DNA of 64,000 nt from Brevibacillus centrosporus (lineage in GTDB: Bacteria; Bacillota; Bacilli; Brevibacillales; Brevibacillaceae): contig NZ_RHHP01000010.1 in the NCBI RefSeq assembly GCF_003710815.1, positions 62,001-126,000 of the forward strand. Reading direction: 5' to 3'. Positions 1 through 8,852 of this stretch are shown here, piece by piece (the stretch's first letter is position 1; each line of letters starts with the position of its first letter). The notes under the pieces were generated by a model that saw only the letters and a program-made list of their open reading frames with translations, did not search any database and was not told the DNA's origin. The translations under genes and the position numbers were made by a program.

Positions 1-707
1 TCAATTCCTTCCCGCGCGAGTCCTCACTGGCCGTGGAAATCGGTGGGGCACGCACGAACTTCCGCATGCCTGACCTGATCTCCATCGGATTGGGCGGGGG
101 TACGATTGTGCGAATCAAAGACGACGGACAGTTTACGGTAGGGCCTGACAGCGTTGGCTATCAGCTTCCACAGAAAGGTCTTGCCTTTGGCGGGGATACG
201 CTGACTACGACGGATGTTGTGATTGCGCTCGGAAAAGTGAATCTGGGTGATCCGCAAAAAGTGGCCCATCTGGATAAAGGGCTTCTCGAGCAGATCTACA
301 GCCGGATCGTCGAGATGGCTGAGGAAGCGATTGACAAGATGAAGACCAGTGCAGAGCCCGTTCCGGTCATTCTGGTAGGTGGCGGAAGCATTCTGTTCCC
401 TGATTCCTTAAAAGGCGCATCACAGCTCATCCGCCCTGAAAACTTCGGTGTGGCGAATGCCATTGGTGCCGCGATTGCGCAAATCAGCGGACAGATTGAT
501 CGGGTCTTTTCCTTGGATGAAACGGGCCGCGAGCAGACGCTGGAAACGGCGAAACGGATGGCGATCGATGAAGCCATCGCAGCTGGAGCTGAACCGGAAA
601 CCGTTGAAATCGTTGAATTTGAGGACATTCCCTTGTCCTATCTGGGCAATGCCACCCGTATTCGCGTAAAAGCGGCAGGGACGCTTGCAGCACCGGTAGA
701 GGTATAA
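1..707 (+). CDS. Hydantoinase/oxoprolinase family protein, C-terminal part
   Basis: The window opens inside this gene; the frame is already open at base 3, so the true start lies upstream. The family (HyuA-like) opens hydantoin, 5-oxoproline or related ring amides with ATP in the cytoplasm. Visible family features are the glycine-rich SIGLGGGTIVRI segment, GPDSVG, and a second glycine-rich loop VILVGGGSILFP, which fit the actin-like ATP-binding fold. About 235 codons are present, compared with roughly 500-700 residues in full-length members. A racemase follows 67 bases downstream, a pairing typical of hydantoin or cyclic amide catabolism. The exact substrate cannot be read from this fragment. 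Confidence 0.85.
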   Translation, partial: NSFPRESSLAVEIGGARTNFRMPDLISIGLGGGTIVRIKDDGQFTVGPDSVGYQLPQKGLAFGGDTLTTTDVVIALGKVNLGDPQKVAHLDKGLLEQIYSRIVEMAEEAIDKMKTSAEPVPVILVGGGSILFPDSLKGASQLIRPENFGVANAIGAAIAQISGQIDRVFSLDETGREQTLETAKRMAIDEAIAAGAEPETVEIVEFEDIPLSYLGNATRIRVKAAGTLAAPVEV

Positions 708-774
708 ACATTCCACGAAGGTTCCATTTTGTTGACCACGGCAGCTCCAAAATAATAGAAAAGAGGAGATTCAG

Positions 775-1497
775 ATGAAAATCAGAGTCTTATTGCCAAC
801 CATCATGGATATTTTCAACGAGGAGGTTCATCAGGAATTTGCGCATTACTTGGATGAATCGGTCGAAGTACAGGTTCGCCACCTCGATTACGGCCCAGCT
901 TCTGTAGAAGGCGAGTACGATGAAGCACTGGCGATTCCGAACATGCTGGAAAAAGCCATAGAAGCGCAAAACGAAGGCTGCGATGGTGTGATCAGCTTGT
1001 GTTTCGCTGACCCCGGTGTCAAAGCGGCTCGTGAGGCAGTGGATATTCCTGTCGTAGGTGCCGGTGAATCCTCGATGCTGTTCGCAAGTATGCTGGCCAA
1101 ATCTTACTCAGTCGTTACCGTTCTGCCAAACGTGATTGCCATGATCGAGAATGTGACGAAATCCGTTGGCGTTTACGGCAAGCTAGCGTCGATCCGTTAC
1201 GTCGACATCCCTGTGCTCGACCTCGTGGACAAAGAGAAAATGGAGCAAGCGCTGTTCGAGGAAATGGTAAAAGCTATCGAAATCGATAAAGCTCATTCTT
1301 TAATCTTGGGCTGCACAGGTATGATGGGTGTGGCGGAGACACTGCAAAACAAGCTGAAGGAGCATGGCTACGATGTTCCGGTTATTGATCCATCGTTTGC
1401 TTCTGCCAAAGTACTGGAAAGCGTGATCGCGATGAAGGTCAAGCAGAGCCGCATCACCTATATGAAACCAACCGAAAAGCTTCGTACAGCAAGATAA
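775..1497 (+). CDS. Asp/Glu/hydantoin racemase family protein
   Basis: This 240-residue protein belongs to the aspartate/glutamate/hydantoin racemase superfamily, which uses two cysteines as acid and base to invert a stereocentre or act on related amides. The two expected cysteines are visible at C76 (VISLCFADPG) and C180 (LILGCTGMMG), each in its usual context near one half of the pseudo-symmetric fold. The ATG follows AGAGGAG at good spacing. It lies just after the hydantoinase gene and ends at a terminator, so the pair probably acts on a hydantoin-like compound. Substrate is inferred from context only. Confidence 0.85.
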   Translation: MKIRVLLPTIMDIFNEEVHQEFAHYLDESVEVQVRHLDYGPASVEGEYDEALAIPNMLEKAIEAQNEGCDGVISLCFADPGVKAAREAVDIPVVGAGESSMLFASMLAKSYSVVTVLPNVIAMIENVTKSVGVYGKLASIRYVDIPVLDLVDKEKMEQALFEEMVKAIEIDKAHSLILGCTGMMGVAETLQNKLKEHGYDVPVIDPSFASAKVLESVIAMKVKQSRITYMKPTEKLRTAR

Positions 1498-1506
1498 CGT
1501 GCACAC

Positions 1507-1547
1507 AGCCTGGAAGGAAGAGCGAATCACCTTCCAGGTTGTTTTTT
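1507..1547 (+). terminator. Intrinsic terminator after racemase gene
   Basis: A perfect 9-bp stem (CCTGGAAGG at 1509-1517, CCTTCCAGG at 1530-1538) is followed by TTGTTTTTT. It separates the hydantoinase/racemase operon from the aminotransferase. Confidence 0.85.
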
Positions 1548-1579
1548 GACCAACAGGTAACGCAAAGGAGGAGTAACGA

Positions 1580-2539
1580 ATGGAAATCATCGAGACCACG
1601 AAAGGCCCATCTCCAAATCAGGAGATCACGTCCGGCTATTGCTTTTTTAAGGGACAAATCATGCCCCTCGCAGAAGCAAATGTCAATATTTCCACACACG
1701 CGCTCAACTACGGCACCGGCTGCTTCGAAGGCATCCGCGCCTACTGGAATGCACAAGAAGGGCAGCTGTAGGTCCTAAAAGCTCTGGAGCATTACCAGCG
1801 TTTGCTCTTGTCCTGCCGGATTCTGAAAATCAACCTTCCGTACAATGCGGAAGAACTGGTCGAACGGACGCGTCTCATGCTTGCCAAAAACGATTACCGC
1901 GAGGACGTGTACATCCGCCCGTTTGCTTTCAAAGCCTCGCAAGTCATCAAGGTCACTCTCACAGGACTCCGCGATGAACTGGCGATCTTTTCTGTTCCGA
2001 TGGGCAATTACGTGGATACGGCCGGGCTGGCTGCTACCGTCTCCAGCTGGCAGCGCATTTCCGACAACATGATTCCTTCCCGTGCCAAAGTGACAGGCGC
2101 TTACATAAACCCCGCCTTGGCGAATGATGCAGCGACAGCAGATGGCTATGATGAAGCCATCATGCTCTCCAGTGACGGACAGGTATCGGAAGCAAGCTCT
2201 GCCAATCTTTTTATCGTACGCAATGGTGTGCTGGTTACAACACCGATTACCTCTGACATTCTGGAAGGGATTACGAGACGTGCGATCATGCAGCTAGCCG
2301 ATGATCTCGGGCTGTCCTACGAGGTTCGCCAGATAGACAGAACCGAGCTGTACATTTGCGATGAAATGCTCCTGGCAGGTACAGGGGCGCAAATCGCCGC
2401 CATTACTTCCGTAGACCGTCGTCCTGTAGGTACAGGAAAGATGGGATCGATTACGAAACAGCTGCAGGAAGCTTACGATTCGGCTGTGAGAGGTAAAGAC
2501 GAGCGCTACATGGATTGGGTCACACCTGTTTATCAATGA
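1580..2539 (+). pseudogene. Branched-chain-type aminotransferase (class IV) with in-frame amber stop
   Basis: Codons 1-63 give a normal N-terminus of a class IV PLP aminotransferase (HALNYGTGCFEGIRAYW). A TAG at 1769-1771 then interrupts, and the same frame continues without loss through VLKALEHYQRLLLSC to the normal C-terminus at 2539. Family members normally have a tyrosine at the stop position (Q-L-Y-V-L), so one base change, TAT or TAC to TAG, explains it. Full length would be 319 residues, as expected. The start ATG has AAGGAGG at 1567-1573. A downstream TTG (1802) could re-initiate, but that product would lack the N-terminal domain. Related enzymes transaminate Leu/Ile/Val or D-amino acids; the substrate here is unknown. 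Confidence 0.85.
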
Positions 2540-2619
2540 TTCATCAACGGAAAGAGGAGAATGTCGCCAAACTCTCGAATAGCAACGAGATTAGCTGAAA
2601 AGCAAAGGACTGGTTACCG

Positions 2620-3387
2620 ATGATGAAAAATAGAGTGAAAGAAAAACTGAAGAACGGGGAGAAAACAGTTGGCGCTTTTGTAGGGATCTATAGCCCGGAA
2701 ATGGTAGAAATGCTCGGGCATGCCGGCTTCGATTTTCTCGTCATCGACGACGAGCACGGGGCGTTTAGTCCGAGAGACCTGGAAAATATGATCCGTGCGG
2801 CAGAATGCGTCGATCTGGTTCCCATTGTTCGTGTTGCCTACGACCCTTCCTGCATTCAAAAGGCGTTGGACCGAGGGGCGAAAGGAATCCAGGTACCGAT
2901 GGTGAACAACAGGGAAGACGCTGAAAAAGTGGTACAGAGGGTGAAGTTTCCTCCACTCGGGCAAAGGGGAGCGAATTATACGACACGTCCTGCTCGCTAC
3001 GGAAAGGATCACGGGATCGGCTTTTTGGATGCCGCAGACGATCAAACCTTGGTCATCGTCCATATCGAGACACCGGAGGCAGTGGCAAACTTTGAGGAGA
3101 TTGTCAGTGTGCCTGGTATCGATATGGCTTTCATTGGGCCGACTGATTTGTCGATTTCCATGGGCTACAAGGAAGAGGGAGCTCGGCATCCTGAGGTGCA
3201 AAACGTTATCGCACAGCTGCGAGAAAGAGCCCAGCAGCAAAATATTCCTCTAGGTAATATCGCAGCCAATCCAGCAAGTGTACGCCAAGAGCTTGAGAAT
3301 GGAACTGCGTTTGTTGCCGTAGTCATTACGTCGGTCATGATGTCAGCCTTCCTTGAAGTGGTGGAAGCGGGGGTCAGGAAAGACTGA
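2620..3387 (+). CDS. HpcH/HpaI family aldolase
   Basis: A 255-residue class II (metal-dependent) aldolase of the HpcH/HpaI family, which cleaves 2-keto-3-deoxy acids to pyruvate or a related 2-oxo acid plus an aldehyde. Supporting motifs are FLVIDDEHG with the catalytic histidine, GANYTTRPARYG, the metal-site segment HIETPEAV, and FIGPTDLS. Two adjacent ATG codons (2620, 2623) are possible starts after a weak AAAGGA. It follows the broken aminotransferase with an 80-base gap and ends at a terminator. A second, clearly different paralogue lies at 39787-40572. The substrate is not predictable. Confidence 0.88.
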   Translation: MMKNRVKEKLKNGEKTVGAFVGIYSPEMVEMLGHAGFDFLVIDDEHGAFSPRDLENMIRAAECVDLVPIVRVAYDPSCIQKALDRGAKGIQVPMVNNREDAEKVVQRVKFPPLGQRGANYTTRPARYGKDHGIGFLDAADDQTLVIVHIETPEAVANFEEIVSVPGIDMAFIGPTDLSISMGYKEEGARHPEVQNVIAQLRERAQQQNIPLGNIAANPASVRQELENGTAFVAVVITSVMMSAFLEVVEAGVRKD

Positions 3388-3405
3388 GCAATCACATGCA
3401 AAACG

Positions 3406-3434
3406 ACTCCGTTGCCAAATAACGGAGTTTTTTC
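3406..3434 (+). terminator. Intrinsic terminator after aldolase
   Basis: Stem CTCCGTT (3407-3413) with AACGGAG (3421-3427), followed by six T residues. Confidence 0.85.
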
Positions 3435-3540
3435 ATGAGCACATCCGTACTTGCTCCATGGAGCATCTGGATATCGTACATGTTCAGTGCCACGAACTCT
3501 CTCTATAATAGGGGAAATACCGTGGAAATGAGGAAGAGCA

Positions 3541-4311
3541 ATGAAAAAGAAACGGATCATCATCGAAGAAGTTGCCGGCTTTGAGCTGCGTATTTACTTG
3601 CCTGTTCATTATTTTGAGAGCAATCACCGCTATCCAGTCGTCTATGTTCAGGATGAAGCCAGCGTCGTACTGGATAGTTACAATTACGTGGACCATCTGT
3701 TTCTCACCAAGCAGCTTCCCGAAATCATCTTTGTCGGGATCAAACCGCACGAGCGAAACGATGAGTACACGCCTTGGCCGGCAGCTTCGCTTGTTCCAGG
3801 CGGTAGAGATTTTGGCGGAGGTGCGAAGGCTTACTTGCAAACACTTGTCGACCAGATAAAGCCATATATAGACCAAACCTATCGTACACTACCGGAGAAA
3901 GAAAACACTGCCATTGCTGGGTGCTCGCTCGGTGGCCTGGTCAGTATTTACGCGTTCTATGAGCATGCGGAGATATTCGGCAAGAGCGCGTTGATCTCCG
4001 CCTCTTTTTGGTATGGTAGCTTTGTCGAATTCATTCGGAGCAAATCGCTGCCAGCATTGGACCACCTGATGTACATATATGCAGGGGAGCTGGAAGGAAT
4101 CTACAAAAAGACGATTCAGTCCCAAATGGTCAGTAAAACGAAAGAAGCTCATCACGTCCTTCTGGAAAAAGGCTTTGTTCCGGGGAACCTCCGCTTGGAA
4201 ACGGATCCGCTTGGTACACACGACTCCTTCTTCTTTTCGATCCGATTTATGTCGGCAATGAAATGGCTGTTTGGAGAGGCTTGCATTCAATCCGATGAGC
4301 CATTAAGATGA
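3541..4311 (+). CDS. Alpha/beta hydrolase, esterase D / IroE-type putative esterase
   Basis: A 256-residue alpha/beta hydrolase of the putative-esterase family (the family of esterase D and siderophore esterases). The nucleophile elbow is AGCSLGG; oxyanion and strand features (YPVVYVQDEA, IIFVGIKPHER) lie upstream, and a histidine in GTHDSFFF near the end is the likely catalytic base. No signal peptide is visible, so it should be cytoplasmic. The ATG follows AGGAAGAGC, and a TATAAT at 3504-3509 may be its -10. It stands as its own unit after a terminator. Ester hydrolysis of an unknown substrate is the safest call. Confidence 0.8.
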   Translation: MKKKRIIIEEVAGFELRIYLPVHYFESNHRYPVVYVQDEASVVLDSYNYVDHLFLTKQLPEIIFVGIKPHERNDEYTPWPAASLVPGGRDFGGGAKAYLQTLVDQIKPYIDQTYRTLPEKENTAIAGCSLGGLVSIYAFYEHAEIFGKSALISASFWYGSFVEFIRSKSLPALDHLMYIYAGELEGIYKKTIQSQMVSKTKEAHHVLLEKGFVPGNLRLETDPLGTHDSFFFSIRFMSAMKWLFGEACIQSDEPLR

Positions 4312-4385
4312 GGAGTAAGTATGAGAATCATTCGCAATGTTTTAAAAGATAGGCATACATAGTGGTTAGAGAGGAGCGGGAATCG

Positions 4386-4988
4386 ATGTGGAATCAAATG
4401 ACAGCGGAAGATCGCATCACTAGCGCGGATGAATTAAGAAGTCTCGTGGGAGCCCCTCATGAAACTGTCGTCAAAAAAACGATTGCGCAAGTAGACTCAC
4501 ACGTCCGGAAATACTTGTCAAAATCCCCCCTGTTCTTTTTATCTACGGCCAATTCAGAAGGAAAAGGAGATGTTTCTCCGCGCGGTGACGAGCCTGGCTT
4601 TGTGAAGGTACTGGACGATCACCATCTCATTTATCCGGAAAGATTGGGGAATCGGCGTGTAGATTCCATGTTGAATATTTTGGAGAATCCGCAGATTGGC
4701 ATGATTTTTGTGATTCCTGGGCTGGAAGAAGTGCTGCGAATCAATGGTACCGCTACTTTAACCAAAAATGCTGAATTGTTGGCTCAGCAAGAATGGAAAG
4801 GCAAAACGCTCAATATTGGCGTGGTCGTAAAAGTAGAAGAATGTTTCATCCATTGCCCGCGAGCTTTCAAACAAGCAGGTATATGGAACACATCGTCCTG
4901 GCCGGAAAAAGAAGCGGTGCCTTCCATCCTTGAGATGTTCCGTGCCCATTTGCAAATCAACGGCGTACAACTGAAACAAAATGATTAG
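4386..4988 (+). CDS. Pyridoxamine 5'-phosphate oxidase-fold flavoprotein (PPOX class)
   Basis: A 200-residue split-barrel protein of the PPOX class, similar to the MSMEG_1061-type FMN-dependent subfamily. The typical segment is FFLSTANSEGKGDVSPRGD followed by RRVDSMLNILENPQIGMIF. Such proteins bind FMN or related deazaflavins and carry out oxidations or reductions of small molecules. An open frame extends upstream to a GTG at 4362, but the ATG at 4386 is preferred because GAGAGGAGCG lies 8-10 bases before it. Monocistronic, closed by a terminator. The substrate is unknown. Confidence 0.82.
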   Translation: MWNQMTAEDRITSADELRSLVGAPHETVVKKTIAQVDSHVRKYLSKSPLFFLSTANSEGKGDVSPRGDEPGFVKVLDDHHLIYPERLGNRRVDSMLNILENPQIGMIFVIPGLEEVLRINGTATLTKNAELLAQQEWKGKTLNIGVVVKVEECFIHCPRAFKQAGIWNTSSWPEKEAVPSILEMFRAHLQINGVQLKQND

Positions 4989-5015
4989 CTCGGTCTGCTA
5001 TTTAGCAAAAGTACA

Positions 5016-5068
5016 ACCCTTGAATCGGAAAGCGTGCCCATGCACCTCTCTTTGATTCAAGGTTTTTT
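5016..5068 (+). terminator. Intrinsic terminator after PPOX gene
   Basis: Stem CCTTGAATC (5018-5026) pairs with GATTCAAGG (5054-5062) across a long loop, followed by six T residues. Confidence 0.7.
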
Positions 5069-5130
5069 CATGAAAAAGGAAGAGAGTGGGAAAGCCGATA
5101 GGAGGTTCGAACAGAAAGGGGATGCAGGGC

Positions 5131-5685
5131 ATGGATGTCATTACCACAGATCATTGGGACGAAGTCTTGTGGCGTGAAGCGGAGCCTATCTACTATGCGG
5201 CTTTTCCGGAGCATGGGAGGAAAAGCAAAGCGATCATCCGCAACATGTTTCAAAAACAGCTCTGTCAATTGCATCTAGCGAAGAGTGAGGGGGAGTTCGT
5301 GGCGATGGCGATCACGGGAACAGTCGAAGCTAGCCGTGCTATCATCATCGACTATTTTGCCGTGCGGGCTGACCTGAGAAGCAAAGGGATCGGCTCCGTC
5401 TTTCTCGCGCTACTGAAGGCATGGGCAAAAGCGGATGGCGACTACACGATCCTCCTCATAGAAGTGGAAGCGGAAGACACCCAGACGAATGCAGAGCGCG
5501 CGAAGTTTTGGGAAAAAGCGGGATTTCATTCAACGGAATATGTGCACAAATACATTTGGGTCCCAGAACCTTATCGGGCGATGTACTATCAGCTCGACCC
5601 TAAGCCGATTTCAACCAGCGGCGAGCATTTGTTTTCCTTCATCACTCGTTTTCATCGGGAGAGCTTTTCAAAAAAGGAGCAGTAG
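5131..5685 (+). CDS. GNAT family N-acetyltransferase
   Basis: A roughly 184-residue GCN5-related acetyltransferase. The acetyl-CoA loop is in the stretch FAVRADLRSKGIGSVFLALL (R-x-x-G-I/K-G), followed by a typical C-terminal ERAKFWEKAGFHSTEY segment. The frame is open to a GTG at 5086, but ATG 5131 has AAAGGGG at 5115-5121 with 9-base spacing and is the better start. It transfers an acetyl group from acetyl-CoA to an amine; the acceptor is unknown. It has no operon partners. Confidence 0.8.
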   Translation: MDVITTDHWDEVLWREAEPIYYAAFPEHGRKSKAIIRNMFQKQLCQLHLAKSEGEFVAMAITGTVEASRAIIIDYFAVRADLRSKGIGSVFLALLKAWAKADGDYTILLIEVEAEDTQTNAERAKFWEKAGFHSTEYVHKYIWVPEPYRAMYYQLDPKPISTSGEHLFSFITRFHRESFSKKEQ

Positions 5686-5726
5686 CGCTTGGTTTCGTTA
5701 TCCTTTCTCCCTTTCGCAAAACCGCC

Positions 5727-5746
5727 CACAAACCATGCAGAAGAAT
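5727..5746 (+). promoter_or_regulatory. Putative upstream activator site for the LevR-type regulator
   Basis: The pattern CACAAA, two bases, ATGC, three bases, AGAAT starts 100 bp before the -24 GG of the sigma-54 promoter below. The same pattern occurs 99 bp before the sigma-54 promoter of the activator gene. CACAAA also forms an inverted repeat with TTTGTG at 5746-5751. The spacing is what is expected for an enhancer bound by an AAA+ activator. Confidence 0.6.
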
Positions 5747-5824
5747 TTGTGTGCAGACCGCCAGAAATTGTGTGGAAAATGTTGTGAAGGCTTGCGGAAT
5801 AAGGCTTTATTCATGCGAACGATT

Positions 5825-5841
5825 TTGGCACGGGAATTGCT
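5825..5841 (+). promoter_or_regulatory. Sigma-54 (-24/-12) promoter of the galactitol-type PTS operon
   Basis: TTGGCAC, five bases, TTGCT is an essentially perfect sigma-54 promoter; the GG at 5827-5828 and the GC at 5839-5840 start 12 bases apart. It lies 33 bases before the EIIA start codon and implies dependence on an AAA+ activator, which is encoded at 10973-13900. Confidence 0.88.
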
Positions 5842-5873
5842 AATTCAAAAGGGAAAGGAGGTGCGATAAAAGA

Positions 5874-6353
5874 GTGAGTTTGTCTGAATATATTGGGAAG
5901 GACCATATTCGCATATTTGAAGAACACCTGGAGCAGTCCGAGCTGATCCGTCAGTTGGGAGACACGTTGGTACAAACGGGAGCAGTAGGTGCGGAGTACA
6001 TCGAGGCGGTGTGTGTACGGGAGCAATCTTACCCGACAGGTTTGCTCACAGGTGAGGTGAATGTCGCTATCCCTCATGCGGACCCCCTGCACGTTCGGAA
6101 ACCGACGATCGCTGTAGGAGTAGCTAGACAGAGTGTGCGCTTTCGCAATATGGCAGATCCAAACCATGACCTGCCTGTACAAGTGGTTTTTTTGCTTGCT
6201 CCCGAGCGAGGCGAGACGCAATTATTCATTTTGGAACAAGTCATGAACCTGATTCAGGATCAGGCGAATATGCAGAAAATTATGGATGCTCAAGGAACGG
6301 AAGAGGTATGGAAGGTACTCGCCCAGCTTGAGCAGGTGGAGGAGAAATCATGA
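5874..6353 (+). CDS. gatA: PTS galactitol-type EIIA component
   Basis: A 159-residue PTS EIIA of the fructose/galactitol (PF00359) type. The phosphoryl-accepting histidine is H68 in VNVAIPHADPLH. It takes phosphate from HPr and passes it to the EIIB cysteine. The start is GTG with a strong AAAGGAGGTG at 5854-5862. The stop overlaps the next ATG by 4 bases, so translation is coupled. The sigma-54 promoter directly upstream places the operon under the LevR-type activator. The transported sugar may be galactitol, but Gat-type EIIs also serve other polyols and pentoses. Confidence 0.88.
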   Translation: MSLSEYIGKDHIRIFEEHLEQSELIRQLGDTLVQTGAVGAEYIEAVCVREQSYPTGLLTGEVNVAIPHADPLHVRKPTIAVGVARQSVRFRNMADPNHDLPVQVVFLLAPERGETQLFILEQVMNLIQDQANMQKIMDAQGTEEVWKVLAQLEQVEEKS

Positions 6354-6634
6354 ACAAGAAAAAAGTACTCGTCATCTGTGGTACCGGTGTAGCTACTTCG
6401 ACTGTCGTCATGCAAAAATTGAAAGCGTTTTTACGGGACAAAGGCATCGATGCTTCGTTGGATCAGTCCAAAGTCAGTGACGTGCTAAACAAAGCCGATC
6501 AATACGACCTGATCATTTCCACCACGACGGTACCTCCTTCGCTGCAAGAAAAAGTCATCAATGCAGTACCTTTGCTGACAGGAATCGGAAAAGAGCAAGT
6601 GTTTGAACAAATTGAAGCAAAGCTAACATCCTAA
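6350..6634 (+). CDS. gatB: PTS galactitol-type EIIB component
   Basis: A 94-residue EIIB of the galactitol family. The phospho-cysteine is C10 in VICGTGVATSTVV, the signature P-loop of this class. It accepts phosphate from EIIA and donates it to the sugar bound by EIIC. It overlaps EIIA by four bases (ATGA). Length and motif are normal. Confidence 0.9.
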   Translation: MNKKKVLVICGTGVATSTVVMQKLKAFLRDKGIDASLDQSKVSDVLNKADQYDLIISTTTVPPSLQEKVINAVPLLTGIGKEQVFEQIEAKLTS

Positions 6635-6668
6635 AATCAATTATGTGCCTGAACAAAGGAGGTTCACT

Positions 6669-8015
6669 ATGGACGTTATCAAGTACCTCGTAGACCTTGG
6701 CCCCTCGGTTGTTTTGCCCGTTCTCATTTTTCTGTTTGGGATCATCTTGAAAACAAAGCCGGGGGAAGCCTTCCGTGCAGGTCTGACGGTCGGGATTGGA
6801 TTCATTGGGATCAACCTTGTGATTGGCCTGCTGATGGGAAGTCTTGGACCCGCTGCCCAGGACATGGTCAAAAACCTGGGCATCCAGCTTACGATCATTG
6901 ACGTAGGCTGGCCAGCTACCTCGGCCATTGCGTTTGGATCGGCAGTCGGTGCACTTGCGATTCCGATCGGGCTTGCCGTCAATCTGGGCATGCTGGTGCT
7001 CGGTCTGACACGAACGCTGAACATCGACCTCTGGAATCTGTGGCATATTGCATTTACAGGTTCGCTGGTCGCAGTCATGTCGAACAACATTACCTTGGGG
7101 ATTTTGACTTCGATTGCCCATGCCATTATCCTTCTTGTCTTGGCGGATCTCACGGCGAAGCACGTATCCAACTATTATGGCTACCCGAACATTTCCTTCC
7201 CGCACGGAACGTCGACACCGTATTACTTGATCGCTCTGCCGCTGGAAAAGCTGTTTGATCGGATTCCGGGCTTCCGCAACCTGAAAGCAGACCCCGAAAC
7301 GATTCAAAAACGTTTGGGCTTGCTGGGTGAGTCGACTGTTTTAGGACTTATTTTAGGCATTATTATCGCGCTTTTGGCTGGATGGGATCTTCAGAAGGTT
7401 CTCGATTTGGGCGTGAAAACCGCTGCCGTCATGCTGATTTTGCCGAGAATGGTCAGTATTTTGATGGAAGGCTTGATACCGATCTCGGAAGCTGCGAGTG
7501 AATTTGTTCGTAAGCGCTTTCCTGGACGGGAAGTCAATATCGGCATGGACGCAGCACTGGCGGTCGGTCATCCGGCCACGATTGCCGCTTCACTTTTGAT
7601 GATTCCGATTGTTTTGGGCCTAGCCGTTTTGATGCCGGGCAACAAGGTTCTTCCTTTTGGAGACTTGGCCACCATTCCATTCATCGTATGCTTGATGGTG
7701 CCTATTTTTAAAGGAAACGTCATCCGTACCGTGATCGGGGCAACGATCTCGCTCGCATTTGGCTTGCTTTTGGCTACTTATATTTCGCCGCTGTTTACGC
7801 AAGCAGCCCAAAACGCCGGCTTCAAATTCCCTGACGGGGCAAGTGCGATATCCTCTCTTGTCGATGGGGCGGTTCCGACTACGGCAATCTTCTTGTTTGG
7901 AGCAAAGCTAGGCTACGTAGGGATTATCGGGATTGCCGTCATTGGCTTGGGCGTCGCTTATCTGGTCCAGCGCAAGCAAAAGAATTCTTCGCAATCTGAG
8001 AACAAAGCATTATAA
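6669..8015 (+). CDS. gatC: PTS galactitol-type EIIC permease
   Basis: A 448-residue polytopic membrane permease of the galactitol EIIC family (about ten hydrophobic segments, e.g. VVLPVLIFLFGIIL and FIGINLVIGLLMG). It carries the sugar while EIIB phosphorylates it. The open frame extends to a GTG at 6645, but this would place the AAAGGAGG (6655-6662) inside the gene; ATG 6669 lies at the right distance. It is the last gene of the three-gene operon and ends at a terminator. No dedicated dehydrogenase or aldolase follows, so the substrate stays open. Confidence 0.88.
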   Translation: MDVIKYLVDLGPSVVLPVLIFLFGIILKTKPGEAFRAGLTVGIGFIGINLVIGLLMGSLGPAAQDMVKNLGIQLTIIDVGWPATSAIAFGSAVGALAIPIGLAVNLGMLVLGLTRTLNIDLWNLWHIAFTGSLVAVMSNNITLGILTSIAHAIILLVLADLTAKHVSNYYGYPNISFPHGTSTPYYLIALPLEKLFDRIPGFRNLKADPETIQKRLGLLGESTVLGLILGIIIALLAGWDLQKVLDLGVKTAAVMLILPRMVSILMEGLIPISEAASEFVRKRFPGREVNIGMDAALAVGHPATIAASLLMIPIVLGLAVLMPGNKVLPFGDLATIPFIVCLMVPIFKGNVIRTVIGATISLAFGLLLATYISPLFTQAAQNAGFKFPDGASAISSLVDGAVPTTAIFLFGAKLGYVGIIGIAVIGLGVAYLVQRKQKNSSQSENKAL

Positions 8016-8031
8016 AGGACGAAAACGAACA

Positions 8032-8077
8032 ACCACCCTGAGTGTTGCCTGCTGGCATGTACAGGGTGGTTTTCTTT
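8032..8077 (+). terminator. Intrinsic terminator after gatC
   Basis: Stem ACCACCCTG (8032-8040) pairs with CAGGGTGGT (8062-8070), followed by TTTCTTT. Confidence 0.85.
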
Positions 8078-8336
8078 GGCTCTATTCATAAAGACTGTTG
8101 CTTACTCTTCTTTCTGCAAGCGTAGACAGGAAAGTTAGCTTACAGTAGGGAGGATATTCTCCTGGAACGGTTGAAATGATACAAACATTCAGATGGAATT
8201 TTATAACCTGGGTGGCAACAACAATCCCATGTTTGAGATAGAAGCCACTATTGGTGGGGCAGACATAACGATTTGATTGCTAAGCTAACAGCCGGCTTTG
8301 TTCGACTAATGATTTGAGAATGGAAGGGGGGCATGA

Positions 8337-8852
8337 ATGAAAAGGCTCGCTAAAGAATTAGAACAGCACTTACAAAACTCCGTTGTGATTGACAGAGATA
8401 ACCATGCTGAATTTATCCAGACCTATTATAAAAGCTTGCTACCTAAACAAGGAGTCAATGCACTCAAGGACGCTATCTCTCGAACGATCGTCGATTATGC
8501 TGTTAATGAAACAAATTTTCATCTCATTTTATGTAACGCCAATCGTGATCGCAAAGGTCGTCTGGATTTACTCGAGCGGTTCCGTCAAAAAGGTTTTGTA
8601 AGCATAATCGTAAATTTTGATATTCCCGACGCTATTCTTCAATCTCGAATTGCCAATAGTCAGCGTAGTACCGTTATTTTCAGGAGTGCTTCTACTTTTG
8701 AAGAAGTGCTTAGTCGGCAAAAAGCTGAGTCTCATAATGGCAATGCGTTGCCACCAATAGGTGGAGAAGCAGACCATATGTTTGTAATCAAGGAGAGTAA
8801 TGAAGTACAGTCCACCATTCAGGAGATTATAAATATCGCGCAAAGCTTGTAA
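8337..8852 (+). CDS. P-loop kinase-like protein lacking its Walker A loop (probable 5'-truncated gene)
   Basis: 171 residues resembling the AAA_33/zeta-toxin-like small-molecule kinase fold: VVIDRDNHAEFI after the first helix, then FHLILCNANRDRKGR and a lid-like LQSRIANSQRST segment. In such kinases the helix KRLAKELEQHLQ comes directly after GxxGxGKST, but here the protein begins at that helix. A stop codon (TGA 8334-8336) lies immediately upstream in frame and no P-loop is coded in any frame just before it. It may be a remnant expressed from GGAAGGGGGG, or non-functional. No clear promoter was found in the 260 bases after the gatC terminator. Confidence 0.5.
   Translation: MKRLAKELEQHLQNSVVIDRDNHAEFIQTYYKSLLPKQGVNALKDAISRTIVDYAVNETNFHLILCNANRDRKGRLDLLERFRQKGFVSIIVNFDIPDAILQSRIANSQRSTVIFRSASTFEEVLSRQKAESHNGNALPPIGGEADHMFVIKESNEVQSTIQEIINIAQSL

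Noticed and set aside
1769..1771. TAG read through as pyrrolysine in the aminotransferase
   Set aside because: Family members have tyrosine here, one base away from TAG, and no pyrrolysine machinery was seen. A mutation is simpler.
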